Source of the DNA: Bradyrhizobium aeschynomenes
Lineage (GTDB): Bacteria > Pseudomonadota > Alphaproteobacteria > Rhizobiales > Xanthobacteraceae
DNA: 64,000 nucleotides
Reading direction: 5' to 3'
Assembly (NCBI RefSeq): GCF_013178945.1
Contig: NZ_JABFDM010000004.1
Location: forward strand, 248,001 to 312,000
The notes beneath the pieces were generated by a model. It made no database searches, was not told the origin of the DNA, and was given only the letters and a program-made list of their open reading frames with translations. A program made the position numbers and the translations under genes. The number at the start of each line of letters is the position of its first letter. The first letter of the stretch is position 1. Shown here piece after piece: positions 1-11,479 of this stretch.

Positions 1-2329
<2,329 letters not shown>

Positions 2330-4486
2330 TCAATAGAGCGGCAGCGACAGGGCCTGGCCGGTCGGGCCCACCATCAGGCCCCAGACGTCGCCAGCGCCGA
2401 GTTCGATCGTTTCGGTGACCGGGGCGCGGCTGGCGATCTTGACCTCGTAGCGGTACTTGCCGGGCAGCAGATCGAGCAGCGGGCCCTTGGGCGTCTTGGG
2501 ACTGCCGGTGCCGGCCGCGATCCTGATCGACTGCCTGTTGATCGTCAGCACGGCGTCGGTCTCGCCGACATTGCCGAGCATGAGCTTGGCCTGGCCGGGC
2601 TTCGGCAGGATGTCCGCCTTGGCCGCGGCGTCCGCGTTCTTCTGCACCAGATGGACCGAGGTCTCGCCCTTGGCGCGGCCGAGCGTCAGCACGGCAGGCC
2701 CTTGCGGAGACGCGAAGGCGAGCCGGGCCCGGTCGGGTCCCTGCTGCGCGCCGTCGGATGTCTCCCGCCAGCCGAGCTTGGTGAGCTCGGTGCGGTAAAA
2801 CGCCATCACGGCACTCATCTCGGCCGGCACGCTGGCCTCCAGCTCAAGCCGCAGCGGCGTGTCCATGCCGGGCGCCTTGGATTTCGACGTCGAGCTCGCG
2901 CTGCGCTGTTTGGGCACAGGCAGCGCAGCGTCCGGATCGGCCTCGAGCGGCGCCGCGTCCGCCGCCGGCTGAGCTGCAGCCTTTGCGCCGGCCGCGGGCT
3001 TGGCCGCGGCGAGCAGGCCGCTGCCGTCCGCCGTCACGTTCACCTTGGGGCCCATCTGCATGATCGTGAACGCGACCGACTTCCCCTTGGCGGAGAACTG
3101 CAGGCGCGCCATGGTCGGATTGTCGATCACGGTGGGCGCCTCCTGCCAGCCGGCAGGCTTCAAGGCCGCGCGATAGAAGCCGGTGAGCGCCTTCACCGTC
3201 GAGGAGGATTTGAACTCCAGCCGGCCCTGGCTGCCGTCGAACTGCACCGCCTCGGCGGTCTCGGGCAGCGGGATCGGCGCCGGATTGTCGGCACGCGTCT
3301 TGAGCGGCGCATCCGACAGCGTTGCGGCTTGGCTTGCGCGGCGGACCTCGTCGGCGGCGATCACCTGCTTGGCCATCGCCGCGGCGTCGGCCATGAACCT
3401 GTCGTCGGCATCCTTCTTCGCCTTGGCGCGTGCGGCCAGCGCAGCTTCCGTGGCGCGCACCGACAGCTCGACCATGGTGAGATCGTATTTGCGGGACAGC
3501 TTCAGGGTCCCGGTCTCTTCCGCAGAGGTGATTTTGAACGTGGCCTCGTCCGAGGTGCCCGCACCGGCTGCGTCGATCCGCCAGCCGCGCGCCGGCAGCT
3601 CGCGGGTGTAGAAGGCGAGCACCGCGGGCAGCTCGGCGATCACGGCGCCTTTGGCCTGGCGGCTCGGCGAGGTCGCGCTGCCCAGGCTCTGCGACCACTT
3701 GGTCGGCTTCGGCATCGGCAGGCCGGCGCGGTCGTCGCCGGCCTCGATTTGAGCCGGCAGCGCGAAAGGCGCGATCCGGATCTCGACATTGGTCTTGCCG
3801 TCATCGCGGCGAGTCAGACTCACCATGACCGGACTCTGCCGGCGATAACCGTCGCTGTCGTCGTGGCCGAAGAAGGCGCGCACGCCATTCGGCGCGGTCT
3901 CGCTGAGATCGGCATTGGGCCAGCGCGCGGCGGTCTCGGCGGTCAACGGCTGCCAGCCGAGGGACGTCATCTCGTTGGCGAAGTAGGCCCGCGCCGCATC
4001 CACCGTCATCGGCGCGGCGCAGGACAGATAGGGGCGCGTCTCGTCGAACACGATGTCGGTCGCACCCTCGGGGAACGGCAGGTTCGCGTAGATCCGCTGC
4101 GGCGAATAGGTCACGTCCGACTGGTCGGCACGGCCGCCGCTGCCGGTGAAGTACACGGTCAGTCCCTGCTTGCCCTTCTTGTAGTTGAGCGTGGGATTGC
4201 GCTCTTCCAGCGGCCGGATGTAGCGCACCCAGCCGTCCGCGCTCAGCGCCTGCTGCGTCGCGGCGTTGGTCGCGGCGACCGGCATCGGCAGACGGTAGAC
4301 GACGCGATAGCGATCGGGGCGGGAGGTGTCTTCGACAGCACCCTCGACGCGCGGTAGCGCATGCACGTCGACGATGGCGTCGTCGGCACGCGCAGGGACG
4401 GCGCAGCTCGCGAGCAGCAAAACGCAGCAGGCAAACAGCCGCAGCCGCGGCGCGGCGATGGCCTGCGGCCAAAGCTCTGACATCAC
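2330..4486 (-). CDS. Secreted repeat protein of unknown function (718 aa)
   Basis: I do not recognise the family. The N-terminus (about 1-34) is a signal peptide ending near PARA|DD, with a possible lipobox-like LLASC at 24-28, so export to the periplasm is likely. The body carries about five divergent copies of one module, near residues 39-115, 134-240, 255-343, 405-486 and 521-616. The clearest copies share an (A/G)FY-R-x-(E/A)L-x4-GW core at about 291, 437 and 563, followed by beta-strand-like segments. Residues 345-385 are Ala/Lys-rich and helical, and 490-540 is an Ala/Pro/Lys linker. The last 90 residues look like a separate beta domain. It lies between recF and gyrB on the same strand. 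Confidence 0.85.
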   Translation of the reverse strand: MMSELWPQAIAAPRLRLFACCVLLLASCAVPARADDAIVDVHALPRVEGAVEDTSRPDRYRVVYRLPMPVAATNAATQQALSADGWVRYIRPLEERNPTLNYKKGKQGLTVYFTGSGGRADQSDVTYSPQRIYANLPFPEGATDIVFDETRPYLSCAAPMTVDAARAYFANEMTSLGWQPLTAETAARWPNADLSETAPNGVRAFFGHDDSDGYRRQSPVMVSLTRRDDGKTNVEIRIAPFALPAQIEAGDDRAGLPMPKPTKWSQSLGSATSPSRQAKGAVIAELPAVLAFYTRELPARGWRIDAAGAGTSDEATFKITSAEETGTLKLSRKYDLTMVELSVRATEAALAARAKAKKDADDRFMADAAAMAKQVIAADEVRRASQAATLSDAPLKTRADNPAPIPLPETAEAVQFDGSQGRLEFKSSSTVKALTGFYRAALKPAGWQEAPTVIDNPTMARLQFSAKGKSVAFTIMQMGPKVNVTADGSGLLAAAKPAAGAKAAAQPAADAAPLEADPDAALPVPKQRSASSTSKSKAPGMDTPLRLELEASVPAEMSAVMAFYRTELTKLGWRETSDGAQQGPDRARLAFASPQGPAVLTLGRAKGETSVHLVQKNADAAAKADILPKPGQAKLMLGNVGETDAVLTINRQSIRIAAGTGSPKTPKGPLLDLLPGKYRYEVKIASRAPVTETIELGAGDVWGLMVGPTGQALSLPLY

Positions 4487-4602
4487 AGATCTCCAGGATT
4501 TCGATTGCGGCGCGTGGGCCTACGGGATGTCGGAGGACCTCGTCGTCGATCCAACGACAGCTAGTCGAATCTGGGAACTGATAGGTTCAACGGCGGAATG
4601 CC

Positions 4603-5739
4603 TTACCGCCGGGCGCTGATCCGTCCCGCCTCGACGTCGAAGATCTCGCCGAGCTTGCGTAGTTCGGCAAACGCGGCGGGATCGGCTCCGGTCAGCCATA
4701 CCTGGGCACCGAGCGTGCCGAGCTCGGCAAACAGCGCGGTGCGCCGGCCGGGATCGAGATGCGCGACGATCTCGTCGAGCAGCAGCATCGGCACGATGCC
4801 CGTCGTCTCGGCGACGAGCGTCGCATGCGCGAGGATGAGGCCGATCAAGAGCGCCTTCTGCTCACCGGTCGAGGCATCGCGCGCCGGCACGTTCTTCGGC
4901 GCATAGACGACATGGAGATCGGTGAGATGCGGACCATCGAGCGTGCGGCCCGCGGCGGCATCACGCGCACGATTGCCGCGCAGCATCGCGCGATAGCGGT
5001 CCTCCACGGCAAGCGCAGGCTCGGTCAGCAGCGCATTCTCCATCCAGCCGTCGAGCGCAATCTCGGCCGAGGGAAAGGCGGAGGCCGCGCCGCGCTGACG
5101 CAGCATCGCGGCGAGCTTCACGGCGGTCTGGCCGCGGCTCGCAGCCACGGCGACCGCGAGCTCCGCGGTCTCGCGCTCGATCGCGTCACACCAATGGTCG
5201 TCGAAATTGCGCACCTCGAGCAGCCGGTTGCGCGAGCGCAAGCTGCGCTCCAGCGCGGAGACGCGGCTCGAATGCTCGCTGTCGATCGCGAGCACCAGGC
5301 GGTCGAAGAAGCGCCGCCGCTCCGACGCCGCGCCCATGAACAGGCCGTCCATCGCCGGCGTCAGCCACACCATGCGGATGTGATCGCCGAACGCCGCCGC
5401 CGAGCCGACCGGCTCGCGATCGATGCGGCAGCGGCGCGTGGTATTGGCATCGCTGCGCGGCGGCTCGATGCCGGTGCCGAAGGTCGTCAGGCCCAGCGCG
5501 CCCTCGACCTCGGCCGAGACCGCCCAGGAGCCGTCGCCCTGGTTGTCGGCGACGTCCTCGAGCGTGGCCCGGCGCAGGCCGCGTCCCGGCGCGAAGAACG
5601 AGATCGCCTCCAGGCAATTGGTCTTGCCGGCGCCATTGGCCCCGACCAGCGCCACCATGTCCGCCTGCACGCTCACGCTCGCAGCGCGATAGCTGCGGAA
5701 GTGCGTCAGTGACAGGCGATTGATGCGGGAGGGGGTCAT
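4603..5739 (-). CDS. recF: DNA replication and repair protein RecF
   Basis: SMC-like ATPase that helps load RecA at single-strand gaps. The 378-aa reading starts at the ATG at 5739 (MTPSRINRLSL), matching the usual RecF N-terminus. An in-frame extension upstream runs into a palindromic repeat and is unlikely to be translated. Walker A is GANGAGKTN (about 33-41), the signature region is STGEQKALLIGL (about 291) and Walker B is MLLLDEIVAHLD (about 320). It sits in the conserved dnaA-dnaN-recF-gyrB order, although a GIY-YIG gene now lies between dnaN and recF. Confidence 0.96.
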   Translation of the reverse strand: MTPSRINRLSLTHFRSYRAASVSVQADMVALVGANGAGKTNCLEAISFFAPGRGLRRATLEDVADNQGDGSWAVSAEVEGALGLTTFGTGIEPPRSDANTTRRCRIDREPVGSAAAFGDHIRMVWLTPAMDGLFMGAASERRRFFDRLVLAIDSEHSSRVSALERSLRSRNRLLEVRNFDDHWCDAIERETAELAVAVAASRGQTAVKLAAMLRQRGAASAFPSAEIALDGWMENALLTEPALAVEDRYRAMLRGNRARDAAAGRTLDGPHLTDLHVVYAPKNVPARDASTGEQKALLIGLILAHATLVAETTGIVPMLLLDEIVAHLDPGRRTALFAELGTLGAQVWLTGADPAAFAELRKLGEIFDVEAGRISARR

Positions 5740-5770
5740 CGGGATGTAGCTGGAAACCCTAGCTCTGTCA

Positions 5771-5791
5771 TTGCCGGGCTTGACCCGGCAA
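5771..5791. repeat. REP-like palindrome
   Basis: Eight-base arms TTGCCGGG/CCCGGCAA around a 5-nt loop CTTGA. It lies between recF and the GIY-YIG gene. Short palindromes of this type are common between genes in Bradyrhizobium-like genomes. A near-identical unit, with the same loop on the opposite strand, lies at 6105-6127. Confidence 0.7.
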
Positions 5792-5804
5792 TCCATCGTC
5801 CGCG

Positions 5805-6092
5805 TCAGCGGACTATTTCATCGTAGAGATCGCGCCAATCCGGATTGCTCGCCACGATCAGGTCGATCTTCCATTCGCGTGACCAGTGTTTGACGTTCTT
5901 CTCACGCTGCAATGCTGCCGCGATCGTTTCATGCGCCTCGAAATAGACGAGCCGCTTGATGCCGTAGCGTCTGGTGAAGCTCTCTGCGAGGCCTTCGCGA
6001 TGCTCATACACGCGCCGAATGAGATCGTTGGTCACGCCGATATAGAGCGTGCCGCCGGGCTTGCTGGCGAGGATGTACACCCAGTAGGCCAT
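5805..6092 (-). CDS. GIY-YIG nuclease superfamily protein
   Basis: Small stand-alone GIY-YIG protein (95 aa) of the UPF0213/YhbQ-like type. The hallmark is at residues 5-31: VYIL at 5-8, then LYIGVTNDLIRRVYEH. The conserved Arg (about 25) and the downstream helix with EKNVKHW (about 65-71) are present. Family members are predicted single-domain endonucleases whose cellular role is poorly known. It interrupts the usual dnaN-recF adjacency and is bracketed by two REP-like palindromes at 5771 and 6105, which suggests a mobile or repeat-associated origin. Confidence 0.9.
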   Translation of the reverse strand: MAYWVYILASKPGGTLYIGVTNDLIRRVYEHREGLAESFTRRYGIKRLVYFEAHETIAAALQREKNVKHWSREWKIDLIVASNPDWRDLYDEIVR

Positions 6093-6104
6093 TTGTTGAG
6101 ATGG

Positions 6105-6127
6105 ATGGCCGGGTCAAGCCCGGCCAT
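6105..6127. repeat. REP-like palindrome
   Basis: Nine-base arms ATGGCCGGG/CCCGGCCAT around the 5-nt loop TCAAG. It is just upstream of the GIY-YIG gene and matches the unit at 5771-5791 in inverted orientation, so the two flank that gene. Confidence 0.7.
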
Positions 6128-6163
6128 GACGAGTGAACTTCAAAGCTCGCAACGGGCGTTGGA

Positions 6164-7282
6164 TCACACCCGCATCGGCATCAGCACGTACAGCGCGTTC
6201 CTGTTGTCGCGGTCCTGGATCAGCGTCGGCGAGCCGGGATCGGCCAATCGCAGCACCGCGACCTCACCCTCGATCTGGGCTGCGATGTCGAGCAGGTAGC
6301 GCGAGTTGAAGCCGATATCGAGCGCGTCGGCGGCGTATTCGACCTCGAGCTCTTCGGTCGCGCTGCCGGAATCCGGATTGGTCACCGACAGCACCAGCTT
6401 GCCCGGCGCCAGCGCCAGCTTCACGGCGCGGCCGCGCTCCGAGGAGATGGTGGAGACGCGGTCGACGGCGGCGGCGAAATCGGCCTTGTCGACGACCAGC
6501 TCCTTGTCGTTGTTCTGCGGAATGACGCGGCCATAGTCCGGGAAGGTGCCGTCGATCAGCTTCGAGGTCAGCACCACCTGTCCCAGCGTGAAGCGGATCT
6601 TGCCCTGCGACAGCTCGATCCTGATCTCGCTGTCATTGTCCTCGATCAGCCGCTGCACCTCGCCGACGGTCTTGCGCGGCACGATCACGCCCGGCATCTC
6701 GGCGGCGCCCGCCGGCTGCGGCAGATCGACCTGGGCGAGGCGGTGGCCGTCGGTGGCCACCGCGCGCAGGGTCGGCTGCTTGGCATTGCCGCCGGCGTGC
6801 AGATAGATGCCGTTGAGATAATACCGCGTCTCCTCGGTGGAGATCGCGAACTGGGTGCGGTCGATCAGGCTCTTGATGTCCTTGGCGGGAACGCCGAAGG
6901 CATGCGTCATTTCGCCCGCCGCGAGATCCGGGAAGTCGCTCTCCGGCAGCGTCTGCAGGGTAAATTTGGAGCGTCCGGCACGGATCGCCAGCACCGCGCG
7001 CTCGCCGTCGCTCTCCAGCACGATCTGCGAGCCGTCCGGCAGCTTGCGCACGATGTCGTAGAACATATGCGCGGGAACCGTGGTGGAGCCCGCGGTGGCG
7101 GTCTCGGCGGCCAGCGTTTCCGTGACCTCGAGATCAAGGTCCGTCGCGCGCAGCGACAGCCGCGCATTCTCGGCGCGCACCAGCACGTTGCCCAGGATCG
7201 GGATGGTGTTGCGGCGCTCGACCACGCGATGGACGTGGCCCAGCGACTTCAGCAACTGCGCGCGTTCGACGGTCACCTTCAT
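6164..7282 (-). CDS. dnaN: DNA polymerase III beta sliding clamp
   Basis: Ring-shaped processivity clamp (372 aa) that tethers replicative and repair polymerases to DNA. The start ATG at 7282 gives the normal N-terminus MKVTVERAQLLKSLGHV, followed by ERRNTIPILGNVL. Conserved stretches include YYLNGIYLH, ATDGHRLA, the strand near YGRVIP, and the C-terminal YVLMPMRV. The length is standard. It lies downstream of dnaA on the same strand, with a 314-base gap large enough for a separate promoter. Confidence 0.98.
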   Translation of the reverse strand: MKVTVERAQLLKSLGHVHRVVERRNTIPILGNVLVRAENARLSLRATDLDLEVTETLAAETATAGSTTVPAHMFYDIVRKLPDGSQIVLESDGERAVLAIRAGRSKFTLQTLPESDFPDLAAGEMTHAFGVPAKDIKSLIDRTQFAISTEETRYYLNGIYLHAGGNAKQPTLRAVATDGHRLAQVDLPQPAGAAEMPGVIVPRKTVGEVQRLIEDNDSEIRIELSQGKIRFTLGQVVLTSKLIDGTFPDYGRVIPQNNDKELVVDKADFAAAVDRVSTISSERGRAVKLALAPGKLVLSVTNPDSGSATEELEVEYAADALDIGFNSRYLLDIAAQIEGEVAVLRLADPGSPTLIQDRDNRNALYVLMPMRV

Positions 7283-7596
7283 TGCACTTACCCGCCCGTT
7301 CCCAACTGATCTCGTCCTGGAATGCCGGCGGGCTATGGCAGCGCCGCGGCCGATGGCACCTCGCGCCCGAACGGCGCTTTGCCAGCGTCCAGGAGCGTGA
7401 GGGGGAGGCGTAAAGTGGCGCGGATGAGGCTCAAGCGCAAGGGATGCCGCGCCGATTTCCCATGTTTCGGCAGGCTCTTCCGTGCCCCGGAGGCGTGGTC
7501 TCGAGCGCGCTGTCCCGAGCTGGCTGCGAAGGGGCGGAGGATGGCCGGCTGGGGCCGGACGTTCTGTCCATACCCCCCGTGGCCCGTGCGAGCCGT
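7283..7596. other. dnaA-dnaN intergenic region
   Basis: No gene seen. The 314 bases probably contain the dnaN promoter and leader. No strong terminator hairpin with a U-tract was found after dnaA. Confidence 0.5.
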
Positions 7597-9030
7597 CTAG
7601 TCCTGCAACTGGCGCTTCAGGGACTCGACCTCGTCGTTCAGCGTGATGTCCTTGCCGACCAGCGCCTCGATCTTGCGCACGGCGTGCAGCACGGTGGTGT
7701 GGTCACGTCCGCCGAAGCGGCGGCCGATCTCGGGCAGGGAGCGCAGGGTCAGCGTTTTGGCCAGATACATCGCCACCTGACGCGGGCGTACCACGTTTGC
7801 GGTGCGGCGGGAGGACAGCAGGTCGGAGCGGCTGACGTTGTACTGCCGGGCCACCACGCGCTGGATGTCCTCGATCTTGATCCGCTTCGGCTCCTGCGGC
7901 CGGACCAGGTCGCGGACCTCGCGCTCGGCCATGTCGAGCGTGACCGGCTGGTTGTTGAGCTTGGAATGCGCCAGCAGGCGGTTGATGGCGCCTTCGAGAT
8001 CGCGGCCGTTATGGGTGATCGAGCGGGCGAGATAGTCGAGCACCGGCTCCGGCACGTCGAAGCTCGCATGATGGGCGCGGGCCGCCGCGACGCGCGACTT
8101 GAGAATGCCGAGGCGCAGGTCCTCGCCGAGCGTCGCCATCTCGACGACGAGTCCGCCGGCGAGCCGCGAGCGGACGCGATCATCCAGGCTTTCGAGATCG
8201 GACGGTGGCCGGTCGGCTGCGATCACAACCTGCCTTCCGGCATCGATCAGGGCGTTCAACGTGTGGCAGAACTCCGCCTGGGTCGACTTGCCCTGCAGGA
8301 ACTGCAGGTCGTCGATCACCAGCACGTCGATGCCGCGCAGCGCCTCCTTGAAGGCCAGCGCCGTCTGCGATTTCAACGCCGCGACGAAGCCGTACATGAA
8401 CTTCTCGGCGGTCAGATACAGCACCTTGCGCTCGCCGCCCGCATTGCCCGCCCAGGTCACGGCCTGAAGCAGATGCGTCTTGCCCAGGCCGACGCCGGCA
8501 TGGATGTAGAGCGGGTTGAACATCACGGGATCGCCGCGGCGGCCATCGGCGACTTGGCGCGCCGCCGCATGAGCGAGCGTGTTGGCCCGGCCGACGACGA
8601 AGCTGGCGAAGGTCAGCCTGGGATCGAGCGGCGAGCCGCCGAGCGCGTCATGGCTCGTGGCCAGCGAAGCCGCGGCGGACGTGCGCACCTCGTTGCTGAC
8701 AGGCTTGGCATCGCTGCGCTCGGCGCGGCGGGCTTCCACGGCGACGGGCGCCTCCTTGGCCGGCGTCGCACAACGCATCGCGGTGCGAACGGAAAGATCG
8801 ATCCGGTGAACCTCGGGCATCTCGGCCTGCCAGCACGACAGCACGCGCTCGGCATAATGGGCCTGGATCCAGCTCTTCAGGAAACGCGTCGGCACCGACA
8901 GATGGACGCTCTCGTCCTGGACGGCCTCGAGGTCCATGCGCGCGAACCAGCTCGTATAGACGTCCTCGCCGACGGTCGAGCGCAGCCGACCCTTCACGCG
9001 AGACCAGCGTTCCTGTTCCGAATTTGTCAT
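7597..9030 (-). CDS. dnaA: Chromosomal replication initiator DnaA
   Basis: AAA+ initiator that opens oriC and recruits helicase. The ATG at 9030 ([12 protein letters not shown]) gives 477 aa. An open extension to 9135 lacks family similarity and was rejected. Domain I is at 1-90. After a variable linker, domain III shows Walker A GVGLGKTH (about 185) and Walker [11 protein letters not shown]-terminal domain IV has the DnaA-box-reading motif [14 protein letters not shown] near 445-458. A 1.4 kb non-coding region lies upstream, before rpsT. Confidence 0.97.
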   Translation of the reverse strand: MTNSEQERWSRVKGRLRSTVGEDVYTSWFARMDLEAVQDESVHLSVPTRFLKSWIQAHYAERVLSCWQAEMPEVHRIDLSVRTAMRCATPAKEAPVAVEARRAERSDAKPVSNEVRTSAAASLATSHDALGGSPLDPRLTFASFVVGRANTLAHAAARQVADGRRGDPVMFNPLYIHAGVGLGKTHLLQAVTWAGNAGGERKVLYLTAEKFMYGFVAALKSQTALAFKEALRGIDVLVIDDLQFLQGKSTQAEFCHTLNALIDAGRQVVIAADRPPSDLESLDDRVRSRLAGGLVVEMATLGEDLRLGILKSRVAAARAHHASFDVPEPVLDYLARSITHNGRDLEGAINRLLAHSKLNNQPVTLDMAEREVRDLVRPQEPKRIKIEDIQRVVARQYNVSRSDLLSSRRTANVVRPRQVAMYLAKTLTLRSLPEIGRRFGGRDHTTVLHAVRKIEALVGKDITLNDEVESLKRQLQD

Positions 9031-9078
9031 GTCAGTCGCAACTTTTCGAATTGAGTGGTGGTGTCGAGTGATCGCTGG

Positions 9079-9109
9079 GGCAGATGTCCCGTCGAAGGAC
9101 GGGTCTGCC
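9079..9109 (-). promoter_or_regulatory. Hairpin in the predicted dnaA leader
   Basis: Imperfect inverted repeat with arms GGCAGA/TCTGCC and CCCGTC/GACGGG, a 3-nt bulge and a GAAG loop. It begins about 49 bases upstream of the dnaA start on the minus strand. If the transcript starts further upstream, this would be a stable 5' UTR stem-loop. No U-tract follows, so it is not a simple terminator. A role in dnaA expression is inference. Confidence 0.45.
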
Positions 9110-10279
9110 GGGCGAGACCTCGAGCGGAGGACCAACGCCAGCCATGGCTTCGCCGTCCGGCGCGCACGCCGTTGGGCAGATCAATACTGGTCGAGGGGAG
9201 TTCTCCGCGAGGTCAGCGCATACTCGGATGCGCGAGGAGGGGAGGTCCGATGGCCGTGCTGATGGTGTTGACCGCTAAGGGTGCGTGATCCGGAACCAGC
9301 TCTTGATGTCTCGCAGCGATGTGTCCGTAAAGCATGCAACCTCCCCGCCTCGCCGCGATTGCTCACGGCAAGTTGTCATCTCGCACATGTCCCATAGGCA
9401 TCCGCGTCCGAACCCCAAGATTCAGCCGCAACGCCATATCCCGTCCATTGTCCACTCACTGAGCGAAGCAGTCGCAAGCTCCAGCCGGTTCGAGCGTTGT
9501 CGTATTTCTCTTGTTCAAAACGGCGCAACGATGATGTTGTGCCCGAGAAATTTCGACAAAGTTCAGTCGTTCCCCATACTGCTATGGAGATCGTTCCGGC
9601 CATCGCTTTTGAAAGCGTCGCCAACGCGCACACCGCCGCCGATTTGCACGTCCGCCCCGTTTCTAAAACCGCGCTGGTCTCAAGATCGTGGGCGCCGCGA
9701 GTGGATTTAAGAAATACACGATGCGTTGGGACTCGCAATCCATTTGATCGGAGCACGCATCGCGAGTCGTCGCGCCGCTTGCCACGCCATGTTGAGCGTT
9801 AAGAAAGCAAGGTTTTGAATCATCGCGAGGAATCTCGGATGTGACAAACAACATCGTCTGCCCAAAATTTCTTCATAATTTTTTTACGTTCCGGCCGAGC
9901 GTGACCGCTTTTCCAAACACTTGATTGCGCTATGCGCTTAAGTCATTTTCGAGCCGATGTTTTTCGCGATTACTTCAAGCGGGTAACTCCCGCGGTGCGC
10001 AGTGCGTGAAGTGAGCGGCGCCTCGAGCGGTCTTGACATCGATGCGCAAACGCGTCGCGCAGATTCGCTGCTGTTTCCGGTGAGACAAAATTGTCACCGC
10101 GTAAAATTACGGAACGCCGCGTAGGAATACGGAGCGTGTCAGGTTGGCACGACATCGTAATTGTTCCAGCACGCGCGAAGATCGCAGCGATGCTTCAATG
10201 TCGCCATGAAATAGAAGTGTGAGCGCGTCACGCGTGCAATGCGCAGAGCGAAAATGCGCGGAGAAAACGGCGCAACGGC

Positions 10280-10337
10280 AGAGAAGAGGCGGTAGAGAAG
10301 AGGCGCGACGGCAGGCCAAGCGCAGACGGCAGGCCAA
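10280..10337. repeat. Short tandem-like direct repeats
   Basis: Two copies of AGAGAAGAGGCG (10280-10291 and 10294-10305) are followed by two copies of GACGGCAGGCCAA (10307-10319 and 10325-10337). They lie just past the rpsT terminator and look like local replication-slippage duplications. Confidence 0.7.
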
Positions 10338-10340
10338 CCG

Positions 10341-10369
10341 CAAAAGAAAAGCCCGGCGCGAGCCGGGCT
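10341..10369 (-). terminator. Rho-independent terminator of rpsT
   Basis: On the minus strand an 8-bp GC stem (AGCCCGGC/GCCGGGCT, loop at 10358-10361) is followed by a U-rich tail. It starts about 37 bases after the rpsT stop codon. Confidence 0.85.
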
Positions 10370-10405
10370 GTTGCGTCTTGGTAGTTCGTCAGTCGCTCGA
10401 TCGCG

Positions 10406-10672
10406 TCACTTCGCGAGCTTGGCGATCTGATGCGTGAGGCGCGACACTTTGCGGCTGGCGTTGTTCTTGTGAATGATGTTGCGCTGCGCGGCACGCATCA
10501 GCTGCGGCTCGGCATTGGCCATCGCCTTCAAGGCGGCGTCGCGGTCGCCCTTCTTGATCGCGTCCTCGACGGAGCGAACGGCGCCGCGCATCTGGGTGCG
10601 GCGCGACTTGTTGACGATGGTGCGGCGGGCAATCTTGCGCGTCGCCTTCTTCGCGGAGGTCGTGTTGGCCAT
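10406..10672 (-). CDS. rpsT: 30S ribosomal protein S20
   Basis: Small basic protein (88 aa) that binds 16S rRNA in the 30S subunit. The ATG at 10672 gives [13 protein letters not shown], the typical S20 start. The rest is Lys/Arg-rich and helical, with RRTQMRG and the C-terminal [19 protein letters not shown] typical of the family. It is followed by an intrinsic terminator and is transcribed toward dnaA. The rpsT-dnaA neighbourhood is common in alphaproteobacteria. Confidence 0.97.
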   Translation of the reverse strand: MANTTSAKKATRKIARRTIVNKSRRTQMRGAVRSVEDAIKKGDRDAALKAMANAEPQLMRAAQRNIIHKNNASRKVSRLTHQIAKLAK

Positions 10673-11034
10673 GCTCTCAACTATCCTTCGGCGGCGAGCG
10701 TTCGCCGCAATCAGCGGGTACGCGCGCGGTCCGCTCAATTGCGGCCCGATCGACGCGATGGGTTGTTCGGACGCCTCTCTGAGAATGCCATGACCGGAGC
10801 GTGTGGGCTCGGTGGATCGGCGCCGCTCAAAGAACAGCGGCGGCGGGATTGCGCCCACCGCCAATGGCGACCTTATAGGGGCAGGCGGTTCGAGCGTCAA
10901 CGGTCTCGGAAGCCGCAGGGATCGCCGGAACCGGCCAAAAGCCGCTTCTAAGCCCCTGACGAGGTTGAATTTCTAAGGGGGCCCCGCTATGGCCTTGCTG
11001 CCGGTCGGGGCGAGCGAGAGAGAGCAGGTGAGGC
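10673..11034. other. Divergent intergenic region
   Basis: 362 bases between the starts of rpsT (minus) and a small membrane protein gene (plus). It should contain promoters in both directions. No gene, repeat or RNA was recognised. Confidence 0.5.
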
Positions 11035-11352
11035 ATGATCCGCGGTTTTTTCCGCCTGGTGGGACTGTTGCTGCTGGCCGGAAGCTTCATCTTCCTGGTC
11101 TATGACGGCGCGCGCTGGGTGGCCGACCAGACCCTGCAATTCACCCGGTTCGGTCAGCTCTGGAACGACGTCCACCAGGCGAGCCAGGCGGCCTTCAAGG
11201 CCTGGGTCGAGGCCAAGGCGCCGTTCCTGTGGGAGTGGATCGTCAGGGCGTTCCTCGACCAGCCGGTGTTTGCCGTGCTCGGCGTGCTCGGAATTCTCCT
11301 GATGCTGCTGTTCCGGCCGCGCCGACCGCTGATCGGCTACGGGCGCGACTGA
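11035..11352 (+). CDS. Small membrane protein of unknown function
   Basis: 105-aa protein with two hydrophobic helices (about 5-24 and 78-93) separated by an amphipathic, Trp-rich segment with WNDVHQASQAAFKAW, and ending in a basic tail (FRPRRPLIGYGRD). This predicts an inner-membrane protein with a central periplasmic or surface-lying part. GAGCAGGTGAGGC, just before the ATG, supports the start. It is followed by msrA on the same strand. No family recognised. Confidence 0.75.
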   Translation: MIRGFFRLVGLLLLAGSFIFLVYDGARWVADQTLQFTRFGQLWNDVHQASQAAFKAWVEAKAPFLWEWIVRAFLDQPVFAVLGVLGILLMLLFRPRRPLIGYGRD

Positions 11353-11479
11353 CCGCCGGTCCCGGCGCGGCGTAACATCGCTGCGATCTCCGGCGTAGAG
11401 CCCTATATAACCTACAGACCGAAGGTCATCGCGCCGCCGGACCGTTCCGGCGGGCGAATGCCATGCCCGGAGACACCCG

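Larger units (their letters stand above)
9031..10405. other. Long non-coding region between rpsT and dnaA
   Basis: About 1.37 kb without a credible gene: the open frames are short and have no recognisable composition or motifs. It includes the dnaA leader hairpin, an AT-rich patch at about 9860-9900, the rpsT terminator, and short direct repeats at 10280-10337. I found only one weak DnaA-box-like 9-mer (TTGTCCACT, 9448-9456, two mismatches), so an origin is not called. It presumably holds dnaA promoter and control sites. Confidence 0.55.

Noticed and set aside
10280..10337. CRISPR-like repeats
   Set aside because: Only two copies each of two unrelated short units with tiny spacers; no cas genes.
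9031..10405. Replication origin upstream of dnaA
   Set aside because: Only one weak 9-mer resembling a DnaA box was found and no 13-mer-like repeats; many alphaproteobacteria have oriC elsewhere.
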